Made by a program: the position numbers and the translations under genes | NCBI GenBank assembly: GCA_002714485.1 | Contig: PAXM01000004.1 | Location: forward strand, 95,271-103,211 | Reading direction: 5' to 3' | DNA: 7,941 nt | From: Acidimicrobiaceae bacterium | GTDB lineage: Bacteria; Actinomycetota; Acidimicrobiia; Acidimicrobiales; MedAcidi-G1 | The notes under the pieces: generated by a model | The model's input: only the letters and a program-made list of their open reading frames with translations | What the model was told of the DNA's origin: nothing | Database searches by the model: none | Shown here: positions 1-7,466 of the stretch, in pieces | Position numbering within the stretch: position 1 is the stretch's first letter | Layout: the number at the start of each line of letters is the position of its first letter

Positions 1-2124
1 GCTCTGATGTCCGATGTCCCCCTCTGGGACCCCGACCACGACCTGGTTCCGGCACGTGCCTGGGCGCGACTGGCCGCCCGGGCGGGCGTCGTCGCTGGCA
101 TCGACGACTGGACGCACCGCCTTGGCCGACTAGCTACTGAACTGGATGCCGAAGCAGAGGTCGAGGCCGGTAGCGAGGGGCGGTCCTGGCTGGTGGGCCG
201 CCTGTCGGCCGAGGCCGCCCGGGCTCGGAACCTCTCAGCGTTCGTCGAGCGACTCGATCGATCGCTCAACGACCTTGCCGCAGACGCCTCGTGGGCGGGA
301 CGGTGCCGTCGCGTCCGCGATCTCCTCCGCCAATACCTCGGCGGCAGTGCCGCCCATCAGGAATGGCCCACTGACGAGATCCTCGGACTCGACGAGGTAG
401 GGGCGGTCCTCGATGCCCTGTCCGAGTTGGGCGATATCGAGCCCGACCCGGTCTACCGGAGTTTCCGGGGTGCGCTGGCCGCCGAACTCCGCCGCCCCCT
501 CGGGCGGACAGGTCGTACCGGGGTCGGCGTTCAGGTCACCAGTATCGATCGTGCCATCGGGCTCAACGCCGACCTTGTGATCGTGGTTGGCCTCGCCGAG
601 GGCTCCATGCCAACCCGTCCTCCGACCGACCCGCTCCTATCCGACCGCCACCGGACCGCCGCCCGCACTGGCCTGCCCACTCGCCACGAACATGCCGCCC
701 ACCAGCACCACGCGTTCCTGGCCGCCCTGACCAGCGCCGCCGAACGAATCGTGCTCGTCCAGCCACGAGGCGACCTTCGCCGATCCGGGGATCGCCCAAT
801 GTCGCGCCTACTCCTAGCGGAGTTCGAGGCACTGGCCGGCCACCGACCCGAGCCCGACGACCTAGACCGATTCACCGCTCCCTGGTTCGACCATGTGGCC
901 TCGTTCACCAATGCTCTCGACCATGACGACCCGGCCACAGCCCAGGAGTACGACCTGGCCGCTGCGGTCCGTTACGGCCGCACGGCGATCGACGGTCTCC
1001 GGACCGACGACCCGGTGGTGGCCCGGGGCATCGAAATGCTGGATGAACGAGCCAGTTCAAAGTTCACCCGCTTCGACGGGAACCTGTCCGGCGTCGCCCT
1101 CTCCGTTCTAGACCAAGAACTATCGGCCACCCGCCTCGAGAAGTGGGTGAGTTGCCCGTTCGCCTTCTTCGCCGAGTACGTCCTCGGGGTCCGGCCGCTC
1201 GAAGAGCCGTCGGAGCGGACCGATCTGGCTCCGCTGGTTCGCGGTTCGATCGTCCACCGGGTCCTCGAGCGACTAATAACCGAAGGCCTCGCAGACGAAA
1301 CCCTCCCCGGGGCCGGTGACCCATGGACCTCCGACCAGCGGGCCCAGGCCGGGATGCTCCTGACCGAGGAGTGCGACCACGCCGAGGCACGAGGAGAAGC
1401 GGCTCACTCCCGCTTCTGGCCAACCATCCGCTCCCGGCTGGCTGCCGAGTTGGATGACTTTCTCGTCTCAGACTCGATTTTCCGGGCTCGGCTCGCCAGC
1501 CGCCCTATCGCCGCCGAACAGCGCTTCGGAGGCGGTGACGCCCTCGTCGTCACTCTCGCCGACGGTCAATCCTTGCGCTTCCGTGGTTCGATCGACCGCG
1601 TGGACCTGACCGCCGCCGACGGCCTCGTCGTGGTCGACACCAAGACCGGTAGCCCGGATCGATACAAGAAGATTTCCGGTGACCACTTCCCCGGTGGTTC
1701 GTTCCTCCAACTTCCCATCTACGCATTGGCTGCTGCCATGGACGGTCGGATGACCCGACACGCCACCTATGCCTTCGTCGGCGAAATAGCTGACGGTGAC
1801 CGTCATCTGGGTTACGAGATCGACGACGAGGTCACCACCGCCTTCCTACGAGTGGTGGCATCCATCATCGGCGGCATCGGCGGCGGCTCTTTTCCCCACC
1901 ACCCACCAGACAACGACCGGCCGGAAGCCCACCGGTGTCCCCACTGCTCTCCCGACGGTCTCGACGCCCGTCGGGTCCGCGCAGCCCGTGCCCGTAAAGC
2001 AGCTGATCCCCTGCTCGCCCTCCATGAGAACCATCTCACCACCGACTTCTTCACCGCAGCCGAATCAGAGACGATGACCGAGTTGGAACCCACTGTCGGT
2101 GACGGCACGGGGGTTGGGCGGTGA
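1..2124 (+). CDS. addB: AddB-like helicase-nuclease subunit, 5' end missing
   Basis: This is probably the AddB-type subunit of a double-strand-break resection complex in the cytoplasm. The frame is open to base 1. An ATG at 7 exists, but homologous helicase sequence begins at once and AddB proteins usually exceed 1,000 residues, so the true start lies upstream. About 180 residues in, a motif V-like stretch (nt 538-597, SIDRAIGLNADLVIVVGL) and a motif VI-like stretch (nt 721-774, LTSAAERIVL) mark the end of a UvrD-type motor. The TRAR arginines of motif VI are absent, so this motor is probably inactive, as in AddB. The C-terminus is a PD-(D/E)XK nuclease: GxxxH with His at 1255, Asp at 1594, DTK at 1636-1644 and QxxxY at 1708-1722. 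Cysteines at 1153, 1936 and 1945 match the AddB iron-sulfur ligands, but the expected fourth is Asp. The gene overlaps the next one by 4 bases. An AdnA/AdnB-type naming is the main alternative. Confidence 0.85.
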   Translation, partial: ALMSDVPLWDPDHDLVPARAWARLAARAGVVAGIDDWTHRLGRLATELDAEAEVEAGSEGRSWLVGRLSAEAARARNLSAFVERLDRSLNDLAADASWAGRCRRVRDLLRQYLGGSAAHQEWPTDEILGLDEVGAVLDALSELGDIEPDPVYRSFRGALAAELRRPLGRTGRTGVGVQVTSIDRAIGLNADLVIVVGLAEGSMPTRPPTDPLLSDRHRTAARTGLPTRHEHAAHQHHAFLAALTSAAERIVLVQPRGDLRRSGDRPMSRLLLAEFEALAGHRPEPDDLDRFTAPWFDHVASFTNALDHDDPATAQEYDLAAAVRYGRTAIDGLRTDDPVVARGIEMLDERASSKFTRFDGNLSGVALSVLDQELSATRLEKWVSCPFAFFAEYVLGVRPLEEPSERTDLAPLVRGSIVHRVLERLITEGLADETLPGAGDPWTSDQRAQAGMLLTEECDHAEARGEAAHSRFWPTIRSRLAAELDDFLVSDSIFRARLASRPIAAEQRFGGGDALVVTLADGQSLRFRGSIDRVDLTAADGLVVVDTKTGSPDRYKKISGDHFPGGSFLQLPIYALAAAMDGRMTRHATYAFVGEIADGDRHLGYEIDDEVTTAFLRVVASIIGGIGGGSFPHHPPDNDRPEAHRCPHCSPDGLDARRVRAARARKAADPLLALHENHLTTDFFTAAESETMTELEPTVGDGTGVGR

Positions 2125-5100
2125 CCGATCCCATGCCGCAAGACCAGAGGCCCCGAGATCAGGAGGCCCGCGACCGAATCGGTGGGTCTCTCGATGAGAA
2201 CCTCTTTATCGAAGCCGGCGCCGGTACGGGCAAGACCACGGCGCTGGTCGGACGGATGGTCGCCCTAGTGGTCGACGAAGGCGTCGCCGTCGAGGGGATC
2301 GCTGCCATCACGTTCACTGAGCGGGCGGCCGCTGAACTCGGCGACCGCTTCCGCCGCCAACTCGAGGACGTGGCCCGCCAAGATCCCGATCCGGTGCGAC
2401 GCCGACGTGCTGACGTAGCCCTCACCGACGTCGACCTCGCCTCGCTGTCCACGCTCCACGGCTTCGCCCGACGCCTCCTGACCGAGCACCCCCTCGAGGC
2501 CGGCCTGCCAACCGGATTTGACCTGCTTGACGACGTCTCAAGCCAGCTGGCGTTCGATGACCGCTGGGACGAGATCCAGCGGAGCCTCCTCGATGACGAC
2601 GACCTCGCCCGGACCATCCTGTTGGCCGATGCCCTCGACATCCGTCTGACCAACCTCCGCGACCTGGCCCGCGCACTCGATGACCGCTGGGACCTTCTCG
2701 ATGGCCCACCCGTGCCCTCCGAGCCCCAGCCCGTAAACGTCGACCAGATCGTCGACCTCATGGAGCGAGCTATCGCGCTCGATCGCGACGACCTCGACGA
2801 AAGCGACACCCTCCGAAGCCGTCTGGCCCGCATCCGTGCCGCCCAAAGAGCCCTAGTTGGCGCTGTCGACGAATTCGACCTGGTGGGGCTCCTGTGCAAC
2901 GACAAACTCCGAAAGTCACTCAATGTAGGGAACTCGGGCCTGAAGGACGTCTGGGGTGACGACAAGAACGATGTTCGGGATTTCGCCTACGCCGCCCGTG
3001 ACCTTTGGGACGAAGTCGTACGGACCACGGCTGGCAACGTGCTCGATCGGATACTCGCTGAACTGGTGGGCGCCACGCTCTGGGCGGCCGACGAACGCCG
3101 TCGTGTCGGATCGCTGACCTTCCACGACCTGCTGGTCGTTGCTCGTGACCTGCTGGCCAACCCCATTTCAGGACCGGGGGTCCGGGCCACTCTGCACGAT
3201 CGCTACCGATACATCCTCCTCGACGAGTTCCAGGACACCGACCCCGTTCAACTCGAACTGGCCCTGCTACTGACCGATCCCGACACAGCAGCCGATTCAC
3301 GGATCGACGGCTTCTCGCCAATCCCGGGTTCGCTATTCCTCGTCGGCGACCCCAAGCAGTCCATCTACCGGTTCCGCCGGGCAGACATCTCCCTGTACCT
3401 CCTGGCCCGACAATCGCTGGCCGCCAACGATGTGGCACTAACGGAGAACTTCAGGACCACCGTGCCGATCATCGACTGGATCAATGCAGTGTTCGGCAAC
3501 CTCATCGGATCCGGTCCCACATCTGGGAACCCCACCTCCGGAGATGGTCCGGGCCGGGTCGAACTGGTGCAGCCCGTGTACACCCCGCTGGCTGGTCGTC
3601 GACCCGCCGCATCGGTCGGGCCGGCGGTGACCCTCCTCGGCCGTCAGGCTCACGGAGGCGAGGTTGACGCCGATGGTCTACGACAACTTGAAGCCGCCGA
3701 CGTAGCCGACGCCATAACCACGGCGGTCGCCGAGGAGTGGACTGTCGAGGACCACGCCGGACACCAGCGTCCATGCGCATTCGGGGACATAGCGGTCCTC
3801 CTCCCCACCCGGACCTCGTTGCCAGACCTGGAAGCCACCCTCGAAGCCGCTGGTATCCCCTACCGGGCCGAATCCAGCTCCCTGCTCTTCGCTACACCCC
3901 AGATCCGCGACCTGCTAATGGTTCTACGGGCTATTGACGACCCCACCGACGATCTGGCCGTTGTCGCTGCCCTCCGCACCCCCTACCTCGGTTGCGGAGA
4001 TGACGACCTCGCCCGCTGGCGGGTCCACCACGGCGGTTCGTGGAACCATCAGGCCGACCAGCCTGTCAGTGACCGTTCCGACGACGTCGTGGCCTCGGGT
4101 CTCTCCTGGCTGGACGAGATGCACCGGTGTCGCCACCATCTCGGACCGTCCGGGGTCCTCGAGCGACTGATCGATGACCGCCGCGTCCTGCAGATCGCCC
4201 TCGGCGAAACCCGACCACGCGACGCCTGGCGTCGGGTCCGCCTCCTGTCCGACCGCGCTAGAGCCTTCACCGACGCCAGCAGCGGCTCGTTGCGCGGCTT
4301 CGTCGACTGGTGTCTAGCCCAGGCCGACGAGAAGGGTCGGGTCGCAGAGACCGTCCTCCCGGAGGTCGACGACGCTGCGGTCCGGATATTGACCATCCAC
4401 GGAGCCAAGGGCCTGGAGTTCCCCATCACCATCCTGTCCGGCATGTCTACCGCTACGGCGAGGTCCGACCGGGGTGTCTATCTCCTGGTGGACAGCGCCG
4501 GATCGGTCGAGGTCAGCGTCCGAGCAGGCATCGAGACTCCAGGCTTCCAAACAGCCCACGAGATCGACCGCCGATTCCAAGATGCCGAGGCCATCCGACT
4601 CCTGTACGTGGCCGCCACCCGAGCCCGGGACCACCTCATCGTGTCGGTCCACCGGGCCATCAACATCGATCCCGAAAAGCCCGGTCGACCGGGTCCCTCC
4701 CGCCTGCTTGCTCAGGCACTCGGCGAAGTCGGTCGTGCCGCGCTAGACGTCGACCTGTCGCCGACCACCAACACGCTGCCCGACGCAGTGGCCCCGTCCG
4801 GCCGCGCTCTACCCGACCGCCACATGTGGCTCGCAAGACGGGACGACGCTCTGGACCTAGCCGGCCGACCAAGCACGGTGTCGGCCACTGCTATCGCCGG
4901 ACACGCCACCAGAGACCTTGCCGAAGACCGTGCTCGGCCCGGCGAGGTTGGCCGTCACGGCACCGGCGTCGGACGGGCCGTCCACGGGGCCCTTGAACTC
5001 CTCGACTTCGACGCTACCGATCCCACGTCGATCATCCGTGAGCAGGCCGTGGCAGAAGGAGTGATCGGGGACCTCCGCACCGTCGACGCCCTGGTCCGGA

Positions 5101-5501
5101 CCGGGCTGGCCGCCGACGTAGTCCGCCTGGCCGCCAAGTCTCGCCACTGGCGCGAGCTCTACGTTGCCGCACCGGTCAACGAGGACTCCGACGCTCCGGT
5201 GATCGAGGGCTATATCGACCTCGCCGTCCTAGAAAGCGGTTCCGACGGTCCGGGTCTCATCATCGTCGACTACAAGACCGACGCGGTGGCCGACGCCGCC
5301 GATCGGGCGGCCAAAGCTGAGCGTTACCGCCTGCAGGGTGCTGCCTACGCACTGGCCGCCGAGCGGTCCACCGGACTACCAGTCCGGCGGGTCGTCCTCT
5401 GCTTCCTGGCCGCCGACGGCGCCACCGAGCTCGAGGTCACCGACCTGACCGAAGCGATGGCCGAGGTTCGATCCGCTGCCCGGGAGTTGGCCGGGGCCTG
5501 A
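2121..5501 (+). CDS. addA: AddA-like UvrD/RecB-family helicase-nuclease
   Basis: This 1,126-residue protein is a superfamily 1A DNA helicase fused to a RecB-type nuclease, and is the likely active motor of the resection complex. Visible motifs in order: Walker A GAGTGKTT (residues 33-40, Lys38); motif Ia ITFTERAAAEL; motif Ib TLHGFARRLL; Walker B DEFQDT (368-373); motif III GDPKQSIYRFR (from 409); motif IV ENFRTT (Arg445); motif V TIHGAKGLEF (about 758-767); motif VI VAATRARDHL (Arg834). The C-terminal nuclease has GxxxH ending at His955, Asp1033 in GYIDL, DYK at 1050-1052, and Gln1072 with Tyr1076 (QxxxY). All are intact, and the length fits AddA. The GTG start at 2121 overlaps the upstream stop (GTGA), which suggests translational coupling. 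An in-frame ATG at 2133 is a possible alternative start, and there is no clear Shine-Dalgarno site. A mycobacterial AdnB-like assignment cannot be excluded without a tree. Confidence 0.93.
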   Translation: MTDPMPQDQRPRDQEARDRIGGSLDENLFIEAGAGTGKTTALVGRMVALVVDEGVAVEGIAAITFTERAAAELGDRFRRQLEDVARQDPDPVRRRRADVALTDVDLASLSTLHGFARRLLTEHPLEAGLPTGFDLLDDVSSQLAFDDRWDEIQRSLLDDDDLARTILLADALDIRLTNLRDLARALDDRWDLLDGPPVPSEPQPVNVDQIVDLMERAIALDRDDLDESDTLRSRLARIRAAQRALVGAVDEFDLVGLLCNDKLRKSLNVGNSGLKDVWGDDKNDVRDFAYAARDLWDEVVRTTAGNVLDRILAELVGATLWAADERRRVGSLTFHDLLVVARDLLANPISGPGVRATLHDRYRYILLDEFQDTDPVQLELALLLTDPDTAADSRIDGFSPIPGSLFLVGDPKQSIYRFRRADISLYLLARQSLAANDVALTENFRTTVPIIDWINAVFGNLIGSGPTSGNPTSGDGPGRVELVQPVYTPLAGRRPAASVGPAVTLLGRQAHGGEVDADGLRQLEAADVADAITTAVAEEWTVEDHAGHQRPCAFGDIAVLLPTRTSLPDLEATLEAAGIPYRAESSSLLFATPQIRDLLMVLRAIDDPTDDLAVVAALRTPYLGCGDDDLARWRVHHGGSWNHQADQPVSDRSDDVVASGLSWLDEMHRCRHHLGPSGVLERLIDDRRVLQIALGETRPRDAWRRVRLLSDRARAFTDASSGSLRGFVDWCLAQADEKGRVAETVLPEVDDAAVRILTIHGAKGLEFPITILSGMSTATARSDRGVYLLVDSAGSVEVSVRAGIETPGFQTAHEIDRRFQDAEAIRLLYVAATRARDHLIVSVHRAINIDPEKPGRPGPSRLLAQALGEVGRAALDVDLSPTTNTLPDAVAPSGRALPDRHMWLARRDDALDLAGRPSTVSATAIAGHATRDLAEDRARPGEVGRHGTGVGRAVHGALELLDFDATDPTSIIREQAVAEGVIGDLRTVDALVRTGLAADVVRLAAKSRHWRELYVAAPVNEDSDAPVIEGYIDLAVLESGSDGPGLIIVDYKTDAVADAADRAAKAERYRLQGAAYALAAERSTGLPVRRVVLCFLAADGATELEVTDLTEAMAEVRSAARELAGA

Positions 5502-5511
5502 TCAGGCCCCG
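5492..5511. repeat. Perfect 20-bp palindrome across the addA stop codon
   Basis: The half-site CGGGGCCTGA is followed directly by its exact reverse complement. The TGA stop codon of the AddA-like gene (5499-5501) forms the last three bases of the left arm. As RNA it could fold into an 8-bp G+C-rich stem with a GATC loop. No T-run follows, so it is not a textbook intrinsic terminator. U-poor hairpin terminators have been proposed in high-GC actinobacteria, and its position between two apparent transcription units fits that role. An operator for a dimeric regulator of the downstream gene is the other option. The symmetry is seen directly; the function is inferred. Confidence 0.6.
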
Positions 5512-5526
5512 CTCCGGGCTGGTCGG

Positions 5527-5532
5527 TAGCGT
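5527..5532 (+). promoter_or_regulatory. Candidate leaderless promoter, -10 element TAGCGT
   Basis: TAGCGT matches the actinobacterial TAnnnT -10 pattern. It ends 7 bases before the ATG at 5540, which would place the transcription start at or next to the start codon. No Shine-Dalgarno-like purine run lies before this ATG, which agrees with a leaderless mRNA. Leaderless transcripts of this geometry are well known in actinobacteria. No good -35 hexamer is visible at the expected distance, where the palindrome lies instead. Confidence 0.45.
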
Positions 5533-5539
5533 CAACACC

Positions 5540-6400
5540 ATGGCCCCCGAATTCGGTACGCCGACCGACCTCGTCCTACGCAGCCTGCTGTTCGCTCCCG
5601 GCAATCGAGCCGAGGTGCTGCTCAAGTTGCCCCGGTCGGCACCCAGCGCAGCGGTCATAGACCTCGAGGACGCTGTCCCACCGGACCGCAAGGCCGAGGC
5701 CCGGACCGTGACCCACGAGGTGGCGCCCGCCCTGATCGGCGATGTCCGTCTGTTCGTCCGCGTAAGCGCCACCCATACCGACCACTTCGCCACTGACGTC
5801 ACCGACGGGCTGCCCCCAGGGCTTACCGGCGTGGTTGTCCCCAAACTCGAGTCGATAGCCGCCGTCGATGCGGCATCTGCCGCCCTCGACGCAGCGGGCC
5901 ACCCCGACCTTCCCATCGTCGCCGGACTGGAGACGGTGGCCGGGGTGGTCGACGCCCGGACGGTTACGACCCACCCCCGGGTCCAGTGGTGCTACTTCGG
6001 CGCCGAGGACTATGTCGCCGATCTCGGCGGCGTCCGAACGGCCGCAAACCACGAGGTGGCCACTGCCCGGGCCCAGGTCGCCCAGGCCGCTCGACTCGGC
6101 GGCATACAGGCCATCGATATGGTGGTGATCGACTTTGGTGACGATGAGCGGTTCCAGCGCGAGGCCACCGAGGCTCGCCACCTCGGCTTCTCCGGAAAGC
6201 TCTGCATCCACCCCGCCCAAGTACCCCTGGCCGCCGCCGTGTTCCGGCCGACTGCCGATGAACTCTCGTGGGCCACTGCGGTAACCGAGGCCTACGAAGC
6301 CGCCCTAGCCCGAGGCGACGCCTCGGTCGCCGTGGACGGCGAGATGGTGGACGAGCCAGTGGTTCGCCGAGCCCGGGCCCTCCTCGCCGACGCCGGCTGA
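5540..6400 (+). CDS. CoA ester lyase, HpcH/HpaI aldolase/CitE-like family
   Basis: This 286-residue cytoplasmic TIM-barrel enzyme belongs to the family that cleaves or forms beta-hydroxyacyl-CoA thioesters such as malyl-CoA or citramalyl-CoA with Mg2+ (CitE, Mcl, CLYBL). Seen in order: RSLLFAPGNR (14-23), DLEDAV (41-46), basic residue Arg74 in RVSA, VVVPKLES (98-105), GLETVAG (129-135) with Glu131 as likely Mg2+ ligand, FGAEDYVADLGG (153-164) with Asp157 as second likely ligand, and a late IHPAQV motif typical of the family's CoA end. Length is normal and complete. Most relatives have RVN where this protein has RVS. No citD or citF neighbours are present, so it is not the beta subunit of a citrate lyase complex and is more likely a stand-alone CitE-like lyase or thioesterase. 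It lies 27 bases before an F420-type oxidoreductase and may share its transcript. The exact substrate is unknown. Confidence 0.9.
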   Translation: MAPEFGTPTDLVLRSLLFAPGNRAEVLLKLPRSAPSAAVIDLEDAVPPDRKAEARTVTHEVAPALIGDVRLFVRVSATHTDHFATDVTDGLPPGLTGVVVPKLESIAAVDAASAALDAAGHPDLPIVAGLETVAGVVDARTVTTHPRVQWCYFGAEDYVADLGGVRTAANHEVATARAQVAQAARLGGIQAIDMVVIDFGDDERFQREATEARHLGFSGKLCIHPAQVPLAAAVFRPTADELSWATAVTEAYEAALARGDASVAVDGEMVDEPVVRRARALLADAG

Positions 6401-6427
6401 CCCGCCACCCAGGAGACCAAACGAACC

Positions 6428-7372
6428 ATGGCCAGCATCACCCCTGAAGGCAAGGCCCTCTACGGCATTCAACTCCCCATCCAGACACTTACCCGGACGC
6501 TGGCCGATCCCTGGGAGGATGACGCCACCCCAGACGACCTCCTACGAGTCGCCCAAGCCGCCGAAGCGGCAGGGCTTGACTTCGTCGGGGTGTGTGACCA
6601 CGTGGCTATCCCCGACAACGAGTACGCGTCTGGCATGCGCACTACTTGGTACGACCCCGTGGCCACTCTGGCCTGGCTGGGCGCCCGTACCGAATCCATC
6701 CACCTACTCTCGGTGGTACTCGTCGCCGCCTACCGCCATCCCCTTCTGACAGCCAGTTCGTTTGGAACTCTGGCCCACCTCACCGGCGACCGGGTGGTCC
6801 TCGGAGTAGGCGCCGGCCACGTGGAGGGCGAGTTCGAGGCCCTCGGTGTCGACTACCACCGCCGGGGGAGGATCCTCGACGAGTGCATCGACGCCGTCCG
6901 AGGGGCCTGGTACGACACTTACGTCAGTCATCAGGGCGACCAGTACTCCTATCAGGACGTTGGCGTCTCTCCGGGTCCGGCCTCGGGCGATCTGCCCATC
7001 TGGATCGGCGGTTCAGGAGCCCCCGCCTGGCGGCGGACTGGACGACGGGGCGACGGCTATATCCCCATGGGAGCGGCCCGCGACCAGTACCCGGAGATCA
7101 TCGACACCATCCGAAGGGCCGCCGACGATGCCGGTCGGGGTGACGTCCGCTTCGATGTAGGAATCATGCCCGGCTGGGCCTACATCGGAAATCCCCCCGA
7201 GGGCCTCCCCCCAGCATGGCTGACCGGCGACCCAGAGCACATCGCCGCTGAGCTTCGAGCCGACCGTGAGGTGGGCGCCAACGTGTTCCACCTGAAATTC
7301 CGCGGCCGCACCCTCGAGGAATACCTCGACCAGCTGGCCGCCTTCGGCGATCAGGTCCGTCCCCTCCTCTGA
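6428..7372 (+). CDS. LLM-class F420-dependent oxidoreductase
   Basis: This 314-residue protein has a bacterial luciferase-like monooxygenase fold, a TIM barrel that in actinobacteria usually binds coenzyme F420 and transfers hydride to or from a small substrate. Diagnostic stretches: AAEAAGLDFVGVCDHV (44-59), YRHPLL (102-107), a LTGDRVVLGVGAGHVEGEF core (118-136) followed by EALGVDYHRRG (137-147), and in the C-terminal half IWIGGSGAPAWRR then GDGYIP. These resemble the F420-dependent branch (the Rv2161c-like group) more than FMN-dependent alkanal monooxygenases. The cofactor assignment is family-based inference, because no F420 biosynthesis gene is in the window. The ATG at 6428 has an AGGAG site at 6411-6415, a rather long 12 bases upstream. 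The 27-base gap to the CoA ester lyase suggests an operon, perhaps for catabolism of an organic acid or xenobiotic. The protein is complete with no unusual features. Confidence 0.9.
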   Translation: MASITPEGKALYGIQLPIQTLTRTLADPWEDDATPDDLLRVAQAAEAAGLDFVGVCDHVAIPDNEYASGMRTTWYDPVATLAWLGARTESIHLLSVVLVAAYRHPLLTASSFGTLAHLTGDRVVLGVGAGHVEGEFEALGVDYHRRGRILDECIDAVRGAWYDTYVSHQGDQYSYQDVGVSPGPASGDLPIWIGGSGAPAWRRTGRRGDGYIPMGAARDQYPEIIDTIRRAADDAGRGDVRFDVGIMPGWAYIGNPPEGLPPAWLTGDPEHIAAELRADREVGANVFHLKFRGRTLEEYLDQLAAFGDQVRPLL

Positions 7373-7457
7373 GAAGAACCCGGAACCCAAATTTGCCGAG
7401 AATCCGGATCGAGGGTGGGACTGGCCCGCGGATCAGCGATCATGGGGGCCTGAAGTT

Positions 7458-7462
7458 GGAGG
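7458..7462 (+). promoter_or_regulatory. Strong ribosome binding site GGAGG
   Basis: GGAGG stands 4 bases before the ATG at 7467. It is the strongest Shine-Dalgarno match before any gene in the window, and it fixes the start of the last gene. It contrasts with the SD-less start at 5540. The 94-base gap before the gene (7373-7466) is long enough for a promoter. The best candidate there is TTGCCG at 7393 with no convincing -10, so I do not call one. Confidence 0.7.
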
Positions 7463-7466
7463 AAAG

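Noticed and set aside
1259..1275. About 15 bases (GGTCCTCGAGCGACT) shared with the AddA-like gene near 4156
   Set aside because: Both encode VLERL in the same frame with the preferred codons. Codon bias on a short helical motif explains the match without a repeat element.
2159..2965. 268-codon open frame on the minus strand inside the AddA-like gene
   Set aside because: It is Arg/Ser-rich with no recognisable domain and lies opposite a gene with intact helicase motifs. This is typical of antisense frames in GC-rich DNA.
5576..6220. 214-codon open frame on the minus strand inside the CoA ester lyase gene
   Set aside because: It is Gly/Val/Asp-rich, has no family resemblance, and lies entirely over conserved enzyme motifs on the + strand.
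7442..7453. Three-codon reading frame (ATG GGG GCC TGA) just before the last gene's ribosome binding site
   Set aside because: It is too short to be meaningful, has no ribosome binding site of its own, and shows no attenuator hairpins around it. Most likely chance.
7373..7466. Possible terminator or promoter in the gap after the F420-type oxidoreductase
   Set aside because: Only an 8-bp palindrome (ATCCGGAT) and two GATCA copies are visible. There is no long stem, no T-run and no convincing -10 element.
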